DNA of 11,952 nt from Acidobacteriota bacterium (lineage in GTDB: Bacteria; Acidobacteriota; Blastocatellia; Pyrinomonadales; Pyrinomonadaceae). The stretch spans positions 1 to 11,952 of the forward strand of contig JAEWBM010000194.1 in NCBI GenBank assembly GCA_023391155.1. Reading direction: 5' to 3'. Of this stretch, positions 1 to 7,471 are shown one piece after another (position 1 is the first letter of the stretch; each line of letters begins with the position of its first letter). The translations under genes and the position numbers were made by a program. The notes beneath the pieces are model-generated. The model was not told the DNA's origin and ran no database searches. It was given only the letters and a program-made list of their open reading frames with translations.

Positions 1-36
1 TAATAATTGAAGGAGCGGGAACGCCATCGTACGTAT

Positions 37-1044
37 CTAGATCCCTTTATCGGCGATGAACTTCACAAGGTCGCGAACGCGGCAGGAATAGCCCCATTCA
101 TTGTCGTACCAGGAAAGGATCTTGATCGCAGTTCCGCCGATGACCTTTGTGTTCTCGGCATCCACGATCGACGAGTTCGGGTTTCCGCGGTAGTCGATCG
201 AGACGAGCGGTTCTTCCGAAAAGGCCAGAATTCCCTTCAGCTCTTCGTTCGCCGCATCCTTAAGGGCTTTATTAACTTCTTCGGTCGTTGTCTCTTTCTC
301 GACGTTCATTACCACATCAACCAGCGAAACGTTCGGCGTCGGAACACGGACGGAGATACCGTCAAACTTGCCCTTAAGTTCAGGAATTACGAGTGCCACC
401 GCCTTTGCAGCACCGGTCGAGGTGGGGATCATCGAAAGCCCGGCCGCTCGAGCCCGGCGAAGGTCCTTATGTGGCAGATCCAACAGCTGCTGGTCGTTGG
501 TATAGCTGTGGATGGTGTTCATCAAAGCGTTCTTGATGCCGAATTTCTCGTGGATCACCTTGGCCACCGGAGCAAGGCAATTGGTGGTGCACGAAGCATT
601 CGAGATAACGTGGTGGTTATCCGGGTCGTACATCTCATCGTTCACCCCGAGCACGATGGTGACATCTTCGCCCTTGGCCGGGGCTGAGATGATCACTTTC
701 TTTACCGATCCTCGAAGATGCTTCGCTGCATCCTCAGCCTTCGTGAAACGGCCGGTCGATTCGATAACGATCTCGGCGCCGACGGATTCCCAGTCGATGA
801 GCGAGGGGTCCTTTTCGGAAAAGACCTTAAACGAATCGCCGTCCACCGTGATCGTGTCGCCCTCGGCAGAGATCTCGTTTTCGAGATTGCCCATGACCGA
901 ATCGTATTTAAGAAGGTGTGCGAGCGTTTTCGTGTCCGTGAGATCGTTGACCGCAACGAAATCGATGTCATTGTCGCCAAGGCAGGAACGCAGAACGTTA
1001 CGCCCGATACGCCCAAACCCGTTTATCCCGACTTTGATACCCAT
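37..1044 (-). CDS. gap: Glyceraldehyde-3-phosphate dehydrogenase, phosphorylating, type I
   Basis: Cytosolic glycolytic enzyme that oxidises and phosphorylates glyceraldehyde 3-phosphate to 1,3-bisphosphoglycerate with NAD. Its 335 residues are the normal family length. The N-terminal Rossmann motif NGFGRIGR lies at residues 8-15, followed by VND with Asp34, the acidic residue that favours NAD over NADP. The catalytic motif SCTTNC is at 151-156 (nucleophile Cys152), and the partner His179 is in TIHS. The sequence LLDLPHKDLRRARAA after it is typical of NAD-dependent glycolytic forms. The start is supported by an AGGAGG ribosome site at about 1058-1063. The gene is divergent from the tolC-like gene, and no pgk or tpi is visible, although only 36 bases lie beyond its stop. 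No missing residue or break is seen. Identification is very secure; the metabolic direction (glycolysis or gluconeogenesis) cannot be told. Confidence 0.98.
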   Translation of the reverse strand: MGIKVGINGFGRIGRNVLRSCLGDNDIDFVAVNDLTDTKTLAHLLKYDSVMGNLENEISAEGDTITVDGDSFKVFSEKDPSLIDWESVGAEIVIESTGRFTKAEDAAKHLRGSVKKVIISAPAKGEDVTIVLGVNDEMYDPDNHHVISNASCTTNCLAPVAKVIHEKFGIKNALMNTIHSYTNDQQLLDLPHKDLRRARAAGLSMIPTSTGAAKAVALVIPELKGKFDGISVRVPTPNVSLVDVVMNVEKETTTEEVNKALKDAANEELKGILAFSEEPLVSIDYRGNPNSSIVDAENTKVIGGTAIKILSWYDNEWGYSCRVRDLVKFIADKGI

Positions 1045-1088
1045 AATGTTAAAATTGCCTCCTGTGACGCGTGGTTGTTAAAACTTTG

Positions 1089-1117
1089 AAGATAACTTAA
1101 AAACGTCTAAACATCAA
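1089..1117 (-). promoter_or_regulatory. Candidate sigma-70-type promoter for gap
   Basis: Read on the minus strand, TTGATG (1112-1117) is followed after exactly 17 bases by TATCTT (1089-1094). Each hexamer matches 4 of 6 consensus positions. Transcription would begin near 1082, giving a leader of about 38 bases that contains the AGGAGG site of gap. This is a pattern match only. Confidence 0.45.
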
Positions 1118-1254
1118 CGCGGCACTTCCCGCCCCCGCGAACCGGCATTTCGAATCAAAATTGTTGAAACTAACGGATTTGAGGAGACGTAATAACCGGT
1201 TGAGTTCAACAGCGGCGCTACCTGCCGTTTTTCTTGCACGGAGTCTTATCTTAA

Positions 1255-3102
1255 ATGAAAGAATCTCGTAAATTTTTATATCCGGCGATCGTCATATTGT
1301 TACTAGCCGGCGGTTCGATAAATGTCGCCGCCCAGACAGAGGAGCGCCCCGCGGGAATGGCGGAGATGCTTCAGAATGTTGCGGTCGTAAAACCGGCGCC
1401 CCGGCCTGTATTATCGGTCGGTCCCGAGCTTTCTGCCGAAACCTCTGCTGAAACGTCCTCGGCCCCTGAACGATCGCTTCTTACACGCGTCGGCGTACAG
1501 AGCCAGGATTCGTTGGCGCTATCGCTTGACGACGCGATCCGGATGGCGCTCGAGAACAACAACAATATCGAGCTTACACGCGACGATGTGCGCTTCCAGG
1601 AAACCCAGATCCGGGCTATCAGCGGGGCCTATGACCCCGTGGTCACGGTTTCACCTACTTATAACCGCAATTCCACGACCGGCGGGGCGCCGACCAACGA
1701 TTTCAACGTGAACTCGAGCGTCAACCAGTTATTGCGAACTGGCGGCAACTATACGGGGTTTTTCAATAATTCCCGTACTGAGAATGCTTTTGCACAGGCA
1801 CAGGTCAGTTCCGGTTCTTTAACCGGCGGAACGAGTGCGATCTATTCGTCGTCATACGGCATCCGGTTCAACCAGCCGCTGATGCGCAATTTCGGTATAG
1901 ACAGTACCCGCCGTAACCTGAAGATCGCACGCCGGCGTCTGGAGCAGACGGACGCAGACTTTCGTCGGCAAACGATCGAAACCATCGCCCAGGTTCAAAG
2001 GACGTATTGGGACCTGGTGTTCGCACTTCGCGATCAGCAGAATCGGCAGGCAAACCTTGAATTAACGCGCGAGAGCCTTCGGCAGATCGAAGCCCGGATC
2101 GAGGCCGGTGCCGCGGCACCGCTGGCACGTGCCGAGGTGGAGACGGAGCTTGCTAATCGCGAATCGGACGTACTCGTTGCGACCCAGCAGGTTTCGATCT
2201 TTGAGAACAATCTGAAGCAGCTCTTGCTGCGCGACCCGCTTTCCTATCAGTGGTCGCAGACCTTCGTGCCGACGGACAGGCCGGCATTTACGCTTGTTCC
2301 GGTGGATATGGAGGCCGCAGTCAAGGACGCCATTGAAAATCGTCACGAACTTCGACGGCTTAAACTCGCCGCGGACATTAACGAGATCGACATCGAATAT
2401 TTCAAGAATCAGACGAAACCGCAGATCGACCTTAACGGGACGTTCTCGCTGAACGGTTTCTCCCGCAGCGGGTCTCCGGAGGGGTTTGAGACGAATCTTT
2501 TCACCGCTCCCGGCGACTTGATCCTGCTAAACGCGATAAATGCGAATCGGCAATTTCTCAACACTCCGACTTTGCCGCAGGTACCGAATCCGGTGGTCGT
2601 AGTTCCGCCGCAGCCCGATTTTCTCTTCGGTGGATTCGGCCGTTCGCTCGGCAATACGTTCCGAAGCGATGCTCCGAATTATTCCATTGGTGTCACGATC
2701 TCGTTCCCGTTCGGGAATCGAACGGCGCGGGCAAATCTTGCCGGAGCGGAGGTTCAGAAGAATCAGATCGCGACACAAGTGCGGGCACAAGAACAGACCG
2801 TTATCGTAGAGGTGCGTAATGCAGTGCAAGCCGTTGAAACCGCTCGCCAGCGTGTCTTGGCTGCCCGGCGTGCGCGTGAGAATGCTGAAATACAGCTCGA
2901 GGGTGAACGGCGACTTTACGAATCGGGCAGGTCGACAACGTTTCTATTGTTCCAGCGCGAGAATGCTCTGACGAACGCAAGGAACGCAGAGATCCGCGCC
3001 GAAACCGATTACAACAAGGCCCTGGCAGATCTGCAGCGAGCGACGTCGACGACTTTCAGTGCGAATAATATCGAGGTCATATCGCCCGCGGACGACAATT
3101 AG
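1255..3102 (+). CDS. TolC-family outer-membrane efflux protein
   Basis: Probable outer-membrane channel component of a tripartite efflux or type I secretion system. Residues 1-26 form a signal peptide (basic start, hydrophobic 9-20, likely cut after VAA at 24-26, no lipobox cysteine). Two outer-membrane-efflux repeats follow. The first, about 88-330, starts LSLDDAIRMALENN and contains long alpha-hairpin helices (219-325). The second is about 352-600, with a beta strand ending SFPF near 483-486 and helices 490-600. At 615 residues it is longer than Escherichia coli TolC. The extra length is a Pro/Ser/Glu-rich linker at about 44-75 and a Pro/Asn-rich loop at about 415-465 between the repeats. 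An AGGAG-like site (GGAG at 1240-1243) precedes the ATG. No membrane-fusion or RND/ABC partner is adjacent, so the substrate cannot be inferred. A strong terminator follows, suggesting a single-gene unit. The family call is secure; the exact role is open. Confidence 0.92.
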   Translation: MKESRKFLYPAIVILLLAGGSINVAAQTEERPAGMAEMLQNVAVVKPAPRPVLSVGPELSAETSAETSSAPERSLLTRVGVQSQDSLALSLDDAIRMALENNNNIELTRDDVRFQETQIRAISGAYDPVVTVSPTYNRNSTTGGAPTNDFNVNSSVNQLLRTGGNYTGFFNNSRTENAFAQAQVSSGSLTGGTSAIYSSSYGIRFNQPLMRNFGIDSTRRNLKIARRRLEQTDADFRRQTIETIAQVQRTYWDLVFALRDQQNRQANLELTRESLRQIEARIEAGAAAPLARAEVETELANRESDVLVATQQVSIFENNLKQLLLRDPLSYQWSQTFVPTDRPAFTLVPVDMEAAVKDAIENRHELRRLKLAADINEIDIEYFKNQTKPQIDLNGTFSLNGFSRSGSPEGFETNLFTAPGDLILLNAINANRQFLNTPTLPQVPNPVVVVPPQPDFLFGGFGRSLGNTFRSDAPNYSIGVTISFPFGNRTARANLAGAEVQKNQIATQVRAQEQTVIVEVRNAVQAVETARQRVLAARRARENAEIQLEGERRLYESGRSTTFLLFQRENALTNARNAEIRAETDYNKALADLQRATSTTFSANNIEVISPADDN

Positions 3103-3125
3103 TCCACGAAACAGCACTCAGACTC

Positions 3126-3159
3126 AAAGCGCCTTTTAATCGAGGCGCTTTTTCTTTTT
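3126..3159 (+). terminator. Intrinsic terminator after the tolC-like gene
   Basis: An 8-base stem AAAGCGCC (3126-3133) pairs perfectly with GGCGCTTT (3144-3151) around a 10-base loop. It is followed by a T-rich tract (TTTTTCTTTTT, 3149-3159). It lies 23 bases after the tolC-like stop and is the clearest terminator in the window. Confidence 0.85.
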
Positions 3160-3184
3160 GTGGAACTTTGCGACAATTCAGCGG

Positions 3185-3970
3185 ATGAAGCTCACGGCCG
3201 CTCTCATTACATTCAATGAGGAAAAAAAGGTCGGCGACGCACTGCGCTCGGTCGCGTGGGCGGACGAGATCGTCGTAGTCGATTCCGGCAGCACGGACCG
3301 AACGGCCGAGATCGCGGAGGCGGCGGGAGCGCGAGTGCTCCATCGCAAATGGACCGGCTTTTCCGATCAAAAACAGTTTGCGACAGATTCGGCTGCAAAT
3401 GACTGGGTATTAAGCATCGATGCAGACGAGCGTGTAAGTGAGCCGCTTCGCGATGAGATCAAGGAGCTCTTAAACGCCGGGAGCCGCGACAGTACCGGAT
3501 ACACCATACCGCGGCTTTCGTTTTATATGGGCAAACCGATCCGGCACAGCGGATGGTACCCGGATCGGCAGCTAAGGCTCTTTGATCGCCGCAAGGGCAA
3601 ATGGAATGGCCGTGTGATACATGAGTCCTTCGAACTCAGGGATGGAATGCCCGGTGATCTTAAAAGTGACCTTCACCATTACAGCGTCGATGACGCCGGC
3701 CACCATCATCGGATGATAGGCGAACGATATGCACCGCTTTCTGCTCGACAAATGTTCAACGAAGGCAGGAAGACGTCGGCGATCGGCATTGCGATCGCGG
3801 GTCCCGCAGCATTTTTGCGGCATTTTATTCTCCGAGGGGGATTCCTCGACGGTTTACCGGGGTATGCCATTGCAAAGTTCGCGGCACACCACGCGTTTCT
3901 AAAGCATTTGATGTTGTATGAGATGGAACATAAGGCCGTCGACGCCCCGCCGAGCTCCGACAACCTTTGA
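3185..3970 (+). CDS. Family 2 glycosyltransferase, WaaE/KdtX-like (LPS core type)
   Basis: Predicted inverting GT-A glycosyltransferase acting at the inner face of the membrane, probably adding a sugar to lipopolysaccharide core or another envelope glycan. The 261-residue product begins MKLTAALITFNEE. The nucleotide-sugar pocket has DSGSTDRT at 33-40, and the metal-binding DAD lies at 79-81 in LSIDADER. The C-terminal half carries features of the WaaE/KdtX group: HSGWYPDRQLRLF (121-133), VIHE (144-147) and the hydrophobic FILRGGFLDGLPGY (214-227), which may touch the membrane. The frame is open back to a TTG at 3158, but that codon lies in the T-tract of the preceding terminator, so ATG 3185 is preferred. 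No good Shine-Dalgarno site is visible. It has no LPS neighbours in this window. The GT2 family is sure; donor and acceptor are inferred by resemblance only. Confidence 0.88.
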   Translation: MKLTAALITFNEEKKVGDALRSVAWADEIVVVDSGSTDRTAEIAEAAGARVLHRKWTGFSDQKQFATDSAANDWVLSIDADERVSEPLRDEIKELLNAGSRDSTGYTIPRLSFYMGKPIRHSGWYPDRQLRLFDRRKGKWNGRVIHESFELRDGMPGDLKSDLHHYSVDDAGHHHRMIGERYAPLSARQMFNEGRKTSAIGIAIAGPAAFLRHFILRGGFLDGLPGYAIAKFAAHHAFLKHLMLYEMEHKAVDAPPSSDNL

Positions 3971-4013
3971 TCGGGGGCAAACATCGAATATTTCATTCAA
4001 GGTGCTTTTCGGG

Positions 4014-4019
4014 TATATT
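4014..4019 (+). promoter_or_regulatory. Candidate -10 element for the exported-protein operon
   Basis: TATATT (5 of 6 matches to TATAAT) lies 28 bases before the ATG at 4048, in the 77-base spacer after the glycosyltransferase gene. Only a poor -35 (TTCATT, 3992-3997, spacer 16) is present. Transcription would start near 4026. No strong ribosome site follows; AAAGGG (4023-4028) is too far from the ATG. Confidence 0.3.
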
Positions 4020-4047
4020 CAAGAAAGGGCAATAACCATCCGCGTTT

Positions 4048-4674
4048 ATGAGAAAAACAGCATTAATCATTGCATTACTGGTCGCGGCGGTTACTGCCTC
4101 GTCGGCACAGAAAGGCGTCGACACTCAAACCCAGAAGATCAGGGACGAGTCTAACCGAACGACTCCGCGCTCGACCGATGCAGGCCGCTCCATCGACTGG
4201 GGTAAAGGCAAGACCCGCACACGGGCACCGCTAGCAAATCCGTATCAACTGAACGGCCGCCGGGACGTATTGATAAATGCGATCCGCGAAGTGCTTCGCG
4301 AAGAAAAGATAGTTGTTGATGAAGAATCTTCGCGTCCGGGCGAAGGGATAATTGTTACTCAGCCATTCGTGTTCGGCCGAGGCCCGGTGATAGCCTCCAC
4401 AGAGATCAAGCGATACGGCATCGTTCAGTTTGGGGACGAGGCATGGTCGCGAGCGCAATATAGCCTCATAATCGAGGTACAGCCGATAGACGGTATCCGA
4501 AACAACGTAACCGTCAATGCAAAGGTTGAGGGCCGTTCGGGCAATGGATTGTTCTCCCAATGGACGACCGTGCCAAGTTCAGGCCGTGCTGAAGATGAGT
4601 TCCTTGCTAAGCTGGTAGAGGCAGTTACCGGCATTTCACCCGATCCGGTGCAAGACATTACGGATCCGCTATGA
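4048..4674 (+). CDS. Exported protein of unknown function (208 aa)
   Basis: I do not recognise a named family. The product has a signal peptide (basic MRKT, hydrophobic core 5-18, likely cleavage after SSA at 18-20; no lipobox), then a polar, probably disordered stretch (21-65). A compact domain of about 66-195 follows. Its order is a helix with INAIREVLREEKI (76-88), strands around GEGIIVTQPFVF (98-109) and YSLIIEVQPID (138-148), a strand VTVNAKVEG (154-162), then a final helix EDEFLAKLVEAVTG (182-195). This helix-strands-helix plan resembles BamC/NlpB-like helix-grip domains of outer-membrane lipoproteins, but that is inference from layout and no cysteine anchor is present. The stop overlaps the next ATG (ATGA, 4671-4674), so the two genes are probably translated together. 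It is likely periplasmic and a partner of its operon neighbours. Confidence 0.75.
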   Translation: MRKTALIIALLVAAVTASSAQKGVDTQTQKIRDESNRTTPRSTDAGRSIDWGKGKTRTRAPLANPYQLNGRRDVLINAIREVLREEKIVVDEESSRPGEGIIVTQPFVFGRGPVIASTEIKRYGIVQFGDEAWSRAQYSLIIEVQPIDGIRNNVTVNAKVEGRSGNGLFSQWTTVPSSGRAEDEFLAKLVEAVTGISPDPVQDITDPL

Positions 4675-5198
4675 TCGTTTCAGTGAAATTTGGATTGATT
4701 TTCGCCTTCGTTCTGGGCATGGCCGTATCTGCCGGTGCCCAGGTCGATGCGTCTAACAATCCGTTTCCCTTCCCCGGCAATCGTCGGCAAGATCTTCCGG
4801 ATGCCGCGAAGGAGATGCTGACCAAAAAGCAGATCTCAAAAGCGCGTAAGGATCATCAGGAAATGCTCGAACGCGGCGAGCGGGCGCGTCAATTAGCCGA
4901 TGAGCTCGAAACCTCGCTTGCGGGTAAGCAGCAGCTGAGCGCCGCGGATAAGAAGAAGCTCAGCGAACTCGAAAAATTGGCGGCCCGCATTAGAAAGGAT
5001 CTCGGCGGCGATAAAGACGGCGAAGAGGTAGAAAAAGATCCGGGGACATTAAAGGAAGCTGCCGGTTTTTTGGCGGAGGCCACCCGCACCCTGGTATCTG
5101 AGTTGGAAAAATCGACGCGTTTCAGCATTTCCGTTGTTGCCATTCAAAGTTCGAATTCCGTGATCAGGCTTGCCCGTTTTCTACGCCTTGCCAGATAG
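4671..5198 (+). CDS. Exported charged helical protein of unknown function (175 aa)
   Basis: No family is recognised. Residues 1-23 form a signal peptide (hydrophobic 7-19, likely cut after AGA). A short Pro/Asn-rich segment (NNPFPFPGNRR) follows. From about 44 to 115 the chain is dense in Lys, Glu, Arg, Ala and Leu (for example KKKLSELEKLAARIRKDL), which predicts long amphipathic helices or a coiled coil. A second helical part (126-148, TLKEAAGFLAEATRTLVSELE) leads to a more hydrophobic, basic end (IQSSNSVIRLARFLRLAR). It starts inside the stop of the upstream gene and ends 6 bases before the VWA gene, so it belongs to the same operon. It is probably periplasmic; a scaffold or adaptor role is only a guess. 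Codon use resembles its neighbours. Confidence 0.72.
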   Translation: MIVSVKFGLIFAFVLGMAVSAGAQVDASNNPFPFPGNRRQDLPDAAKEMLTKKQISKARKDHQEMLERGERARQLADELETSLAGKQQLSAADKKKLSELEKLAARIRKDLGGDKDGEEVEKDPGTLKEAAGFLAEATRTLVSELEKSTRFSISVVAIQSSNSVIRLARFLRLAR

Positions 5199-5204
5199 GT
5201 TTAA

Positions 5205-6095
5205 ATGCCCGCCCTACGCAGTTCAATTCTCCTGGTTCTCTTGCTCGCGGCCACCACCAATGGGCTTGCACAGGACGACGGCGAAGACGTGATCACCGTT
5301 GATTCGTCGGTCGTTGTCCTTAATGCAAGGATCACCGACAGTGCCGGGAGGCACGTCTCCGGAATTGGCCGAACCGAATTTTCCATTTTTGAGAACGGCG
5401 ATCTGCAGGAGATCGAATTTTTCCAGGCTGAGGAAACCCCGTTCGCCGCGGTGATCCTCATCGACACGTCGGGAAGCATGGGTAAGAGCGTTACCCTTGC
5501 CCGCTCGGCCGCGATAAATTTTCTGGGCGGCTTGAGGCCGACGGATTCAGCCGCTATCTATAACTTCGATTCAAAAGTTTCGCTCGTACAAGATTTCTCA
5601 AACACTGCCGATGTGACGCACAAGATCTTCGATCTTCGTTCAGACGGAATGACCGCGCTAAATGATGCGATCAAAAAGGCTGCGGAGGTGCTCGCGGAAC
5701 GGCCTGAAAAACGGCGAGCGATAATCGTTCTTTCGGACGGTGAAGACACGCAGAGCGGTATCTCGTCGTCCCGAGCCCTCAGAGCCGCCATGGCCGTGAA
5801 TGCCGTGCTTTACACGGTAGATATGTCGCCGGTGAATTCGCCCGGCAAACAGCGGAACAGGGCCGTGCTTAAAAATTTTGCCGAGCGCAGCGGCGGCTAT
5901 TTTGTTGACACCCCCGGAGGGGCTCGCATGCGTGAGGCTTTCGGCGACATCGTCGTCGAACTGGGTGTGCAGTACACGCTCGGCTATACGCCAAAGAACG
6001 AAAAAAAGGACGGAAAATGGCGTGACCTCGAACTGCGAGTGTCACGCCCCGGCCTAACGATCCGTACCCGTAAGGGGTACGTCGCTGAAAAATAA
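5205..6095 (+). CDS. Secreted von Willebrand factor A domain protein (acidobacterial VWFA-related type)
   Basis: Exported, metal-dependent protein-binding domain of the VWFA-related family that is much expanded in Acidobacteria. A signal peptide covers residues 1-22 (hydrophobic 8-16, cut near GLA-Q). An N-terminal segment of about 28-75, with VVVLNARITDSAGR and FSIFENGDLQEIEFF, has the usual beta layout before the VWA domain (about 80-275). The MIDAS is complete: DTSGS at 87-91, Thr150 in DGMTALNDAI and Asp178 in LSDGED. The end, including VQYTLGYTPKN and LTIRTRKGY, matches the usual C-terminus of the family. The 296-residue length is normal. The start is 6 bases after the upstream stop, whose TAG sits in a weak AGG-containing ribosome site. 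It probably binds a ligand in the periplasm together with the two upstream products; the ligand is unknown. Confidence 0.9.
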   Translation: MPALRSSILLVLLLAATTNGLAQDDGEDVITVDSSVVVLNARITDSAGRHVSGIGRTEFSIFENGDLQEIEFFQAEETPFAAVILIDTSGSMGKSVTLARSAAINFLGGLRPTDSAAIYNFDSKVSLVQDFSNTADVTHKIFDLRSDGMTALNDAIKKAAEVLAERPEKRRAIIVLSDGEDTQSGISSSRALRAAMAVNAVLYTVDMSPVNSPGKQRNRAVLKNFAERSGGYFVDTPGGARMREAFGDIVVELGVQYTLGYTPKNEKKDGKWRDLELRVSRPGLTIRTRKGYVAEK

Positions 6096-6308
6096 CTATT
6101 CGTTGTCGTCGCTAAGTACGAAAGTCAGGATCATATTGACGCGGTATTCGGTGACGTTTCCTGCCTCAATATTAACCTTCTGCTCTTTGATCCACGCACC
6201 TTTTAGATTGTCGATCGTTCGTGATGCTCGTTCAATGCCGCCTTTGATGGCGTCCTCGAAACTTACGTTTGAGCTGGATGTGATCTCGATATTCTTTGCT
6301 ACTGACAT
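6096..6308 (-). CDS. Dodecin (flavin-binding dodecamer protein)
   Basis: Small cytosolic protein that assembles into a hollow dodecamer and stores or sequesters flavin (FMN, riboflavin or related compounds). The 70-residue product starts MSVAKNIEITSSS and has the dodecin core: helix FEDAIKGGIERASRTIDNL (17-35), then GAWIKEQKVNIEAG with Trp39, the stacking residue for the isoalloxazine ring, and EYRVNMILTFVL in the last strand. The ATG at 6308 is chosen because an AGGAGG site (6317-6322) lies 8 bases upstream; the frame stays open further to 6383 but that part overlaps ddl and has no dodecin match. It is the last gene of the minus-strand unit, 19 bases after ddl, with the best ribosome site of that unit, so it may be made in larger amount. 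Its stop abuts the stop of the convergent VWA gene without a spare base. Confidence 0.93.
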   Translation of the reverse strand: MSVAKNIEITSSSNVSFEDAIKGGIERASRTIDNLKGAWIKEQKVNIEAGNVTEYRVNMILTFVLSDDNE

Positions 6309-6327
6309 AAAACCTTCCTCCTGTTCG

Positions 6328-7461
6328 CTATCTCTCAAAAGTTGTCTTGGTGCGCGACCTTTCGGTATGCCGTTCGATGGCAAGATCGATCAGGTCGTCG
6401 ATCACCTCAGTGAATGGTTTGCCGCAGCCTGCCCACATCTTCGGGAAGCCCGATGAATCGGTCAGGCCGGGCATGGTATTTATTTCGTTCACCAACAGCA
6501 TACCGTTATCGGTCCGCAAAAAGAAATCGACCCTGGCGAGGCCGCTGCCGTCTATGGCTTTAAAGGCTGCGACAGCCATCTCCTTTATTTTGTTCTCAAG
6601 TTCCTGAGACAGCGGAGCCGGAACGACGAACTCGTTATTCCCGGTGCCTGCATATTTTTCCGTGTAGTCAAGAAACGCCTTTGCCTTGTCGCGAATAATA
6701 TATTCGCCCGGCCGGCTTGCCCGAACATCGTCATTGCCCAGCACGGCACACTCGATCTCACGCATCTCCAGGGCCTCTTCGACCACTATCTTGCGGTCAT
6801 ATTGAGCGGCGAGTTCGACGGCCGCGGCAAGAGCTTCATCATCGTCGGCGCGGGATACACCGACAGACGAGCCCAGGTTTGCGGGTTTGACGAACAGAGG
6901 ATAGCGTACTGCCGCGAAGATCTTTTCCTTGACGATCTCGGGCGACCGTTCCCATTCGTTTCGGGTGAACCAGGAGTATTTGCAGATCGGGAGCCCGGCG
7001 GACTTGAACAGCACCTTCATGGTCACCTTGTCCATTCCGCAAGCAGAGGCCAGCACGCCGCAGCCGACGTACGGAATATCCGCCATCTCGAAAAGGCCCT
7101 GGATCGTGCCGTCTTCGCCGAAGGTGCCATGTAGGACCGGAAATAGAACGTCGATTGGCAAGGGCCGGCTGACGCTGCTAACGCCGTGCGAGATCAGGCC
7201 TTTCAGTTCAGGGTCACCCGCGAGGACCATTCGCGTGTCCATCCAATCCGGCAGGTCATCGGGGAGGGCCTCGGAGATCGAATCGGGCAGAAGCCCGGCC
7301 GACTCGGCGGGACTCAACCACGCGCCGTCTTCTGAGATGGCCAAGGGTATGACGTCGTATTTGGCGCGGTCGATCTGTTCAACGACCGTCTTCGCCGAAC
7401 GGATCGAGATCTCGTGCTCGCCGGAGCGGCCGCCGAATATAACGCCGATGCGCTTTTTCAT
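6328..7461 (-). CDS. ddl: D-alanine--D-alanine ligase
   Basis: ATP-grasp enzyme that joins two D-alanines for the peptidoglycan stem peptide; cytosolic. Its 377 residues are normal for the longer DdlA/VanA-like group. The N-terminal FGGRSGEHEIS (9-19) carries the substrate-contacting Glu15. HGTFGEDG (111-118) marks the family. The central ATP-grasp segment includes FVKPANLGSSVG (190-201), and the end has VNEINTMPG (324-332) with metal-binding Glu and Asn. In the omega loop, the Tyr of EKY (Tyr270) sits where D-Ala-D-Ala ligases have Tyr and VanA-type D-lactate ligases have another residue, so an ordinary dipeptide product is expected. The ATG is 10 bases after the arginase stop, with no strong ribosome site, suggesting translational coupling. 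Its place behind arginase and PTS genes is unusual, as ddl is often in the mur/fts cluster. Confidence 0.96.
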   Translation of the reverse strand: MKKRIGVIFGGRSGEHEISIRSAKTVVEQIDRAKYDVIPLAISEDGAWLSPAESAGLLPDSISEALPDDLPDWMDTRMVLAGDPELKGLISHGVSSVSRPLPIDVLFPVLHGTFGEDGTIQGLFEMADIPYVGCGVLASACGMDKVTMKVLFKSAGLPICKYSWFTRNEWERSPEIVKEKIFAAVRYPLFVKPANLGSSVGVSRADDDEALAAAVELAAQYDRKIVVEEALEMREIECAVLGNDDVRASRPGEYIIRDKAKAFLDYTEKYAGTGNNEFVVPAPLSQELENKIKEMAVAAFKAIDGSGLARVDFFLRTDNGMLLVNEINTMPGLTDSSGFPKMWAGCGKPFTEVIDDLIDLAIERHTERSRTKTTFER

Positions 7462-7471
7462 ATTAATCGGG

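Noticed and set aside
7..687. Long open frame antisense to gap
   Set aside because: Its translation has no family resemblance and it is opposite a clearly conserved gene; similar antisense frames across the window are treated as by-products of codon use.
1164..1195. TTGAAA and TAATAA as a promoter for the tolC-like gene
   Set aside because: The spacer is 20 bases, too long for a convincing sigma-70 site; no better pair was found, so no promoter is called.
1223..1238. TGCCGTTTTTCTTGCA upstream of the tolC-like gene, resembling a sigma-54 -24/-12 promoter
   Set aside because: The -12 GC is right and spacing fits, but the essential GG at -24 is GC, and the start would fall after the ribosome site, leaving a leader of only about 7 bases.
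4285..4300. Perfect inverted repeat CGCGAAG-tg-CTTCGCG
   Set aside because: It lies inside a coding region (encoding IREVLRE), has a 2-base loop and no T-tract; codon choice and chance explain it.
6309..6383. Longer dodecin start
   Set aside because: It would overlap ddl, has no dodecin similarity, and the AGGAGG site at 6317-6322 points to 6308.
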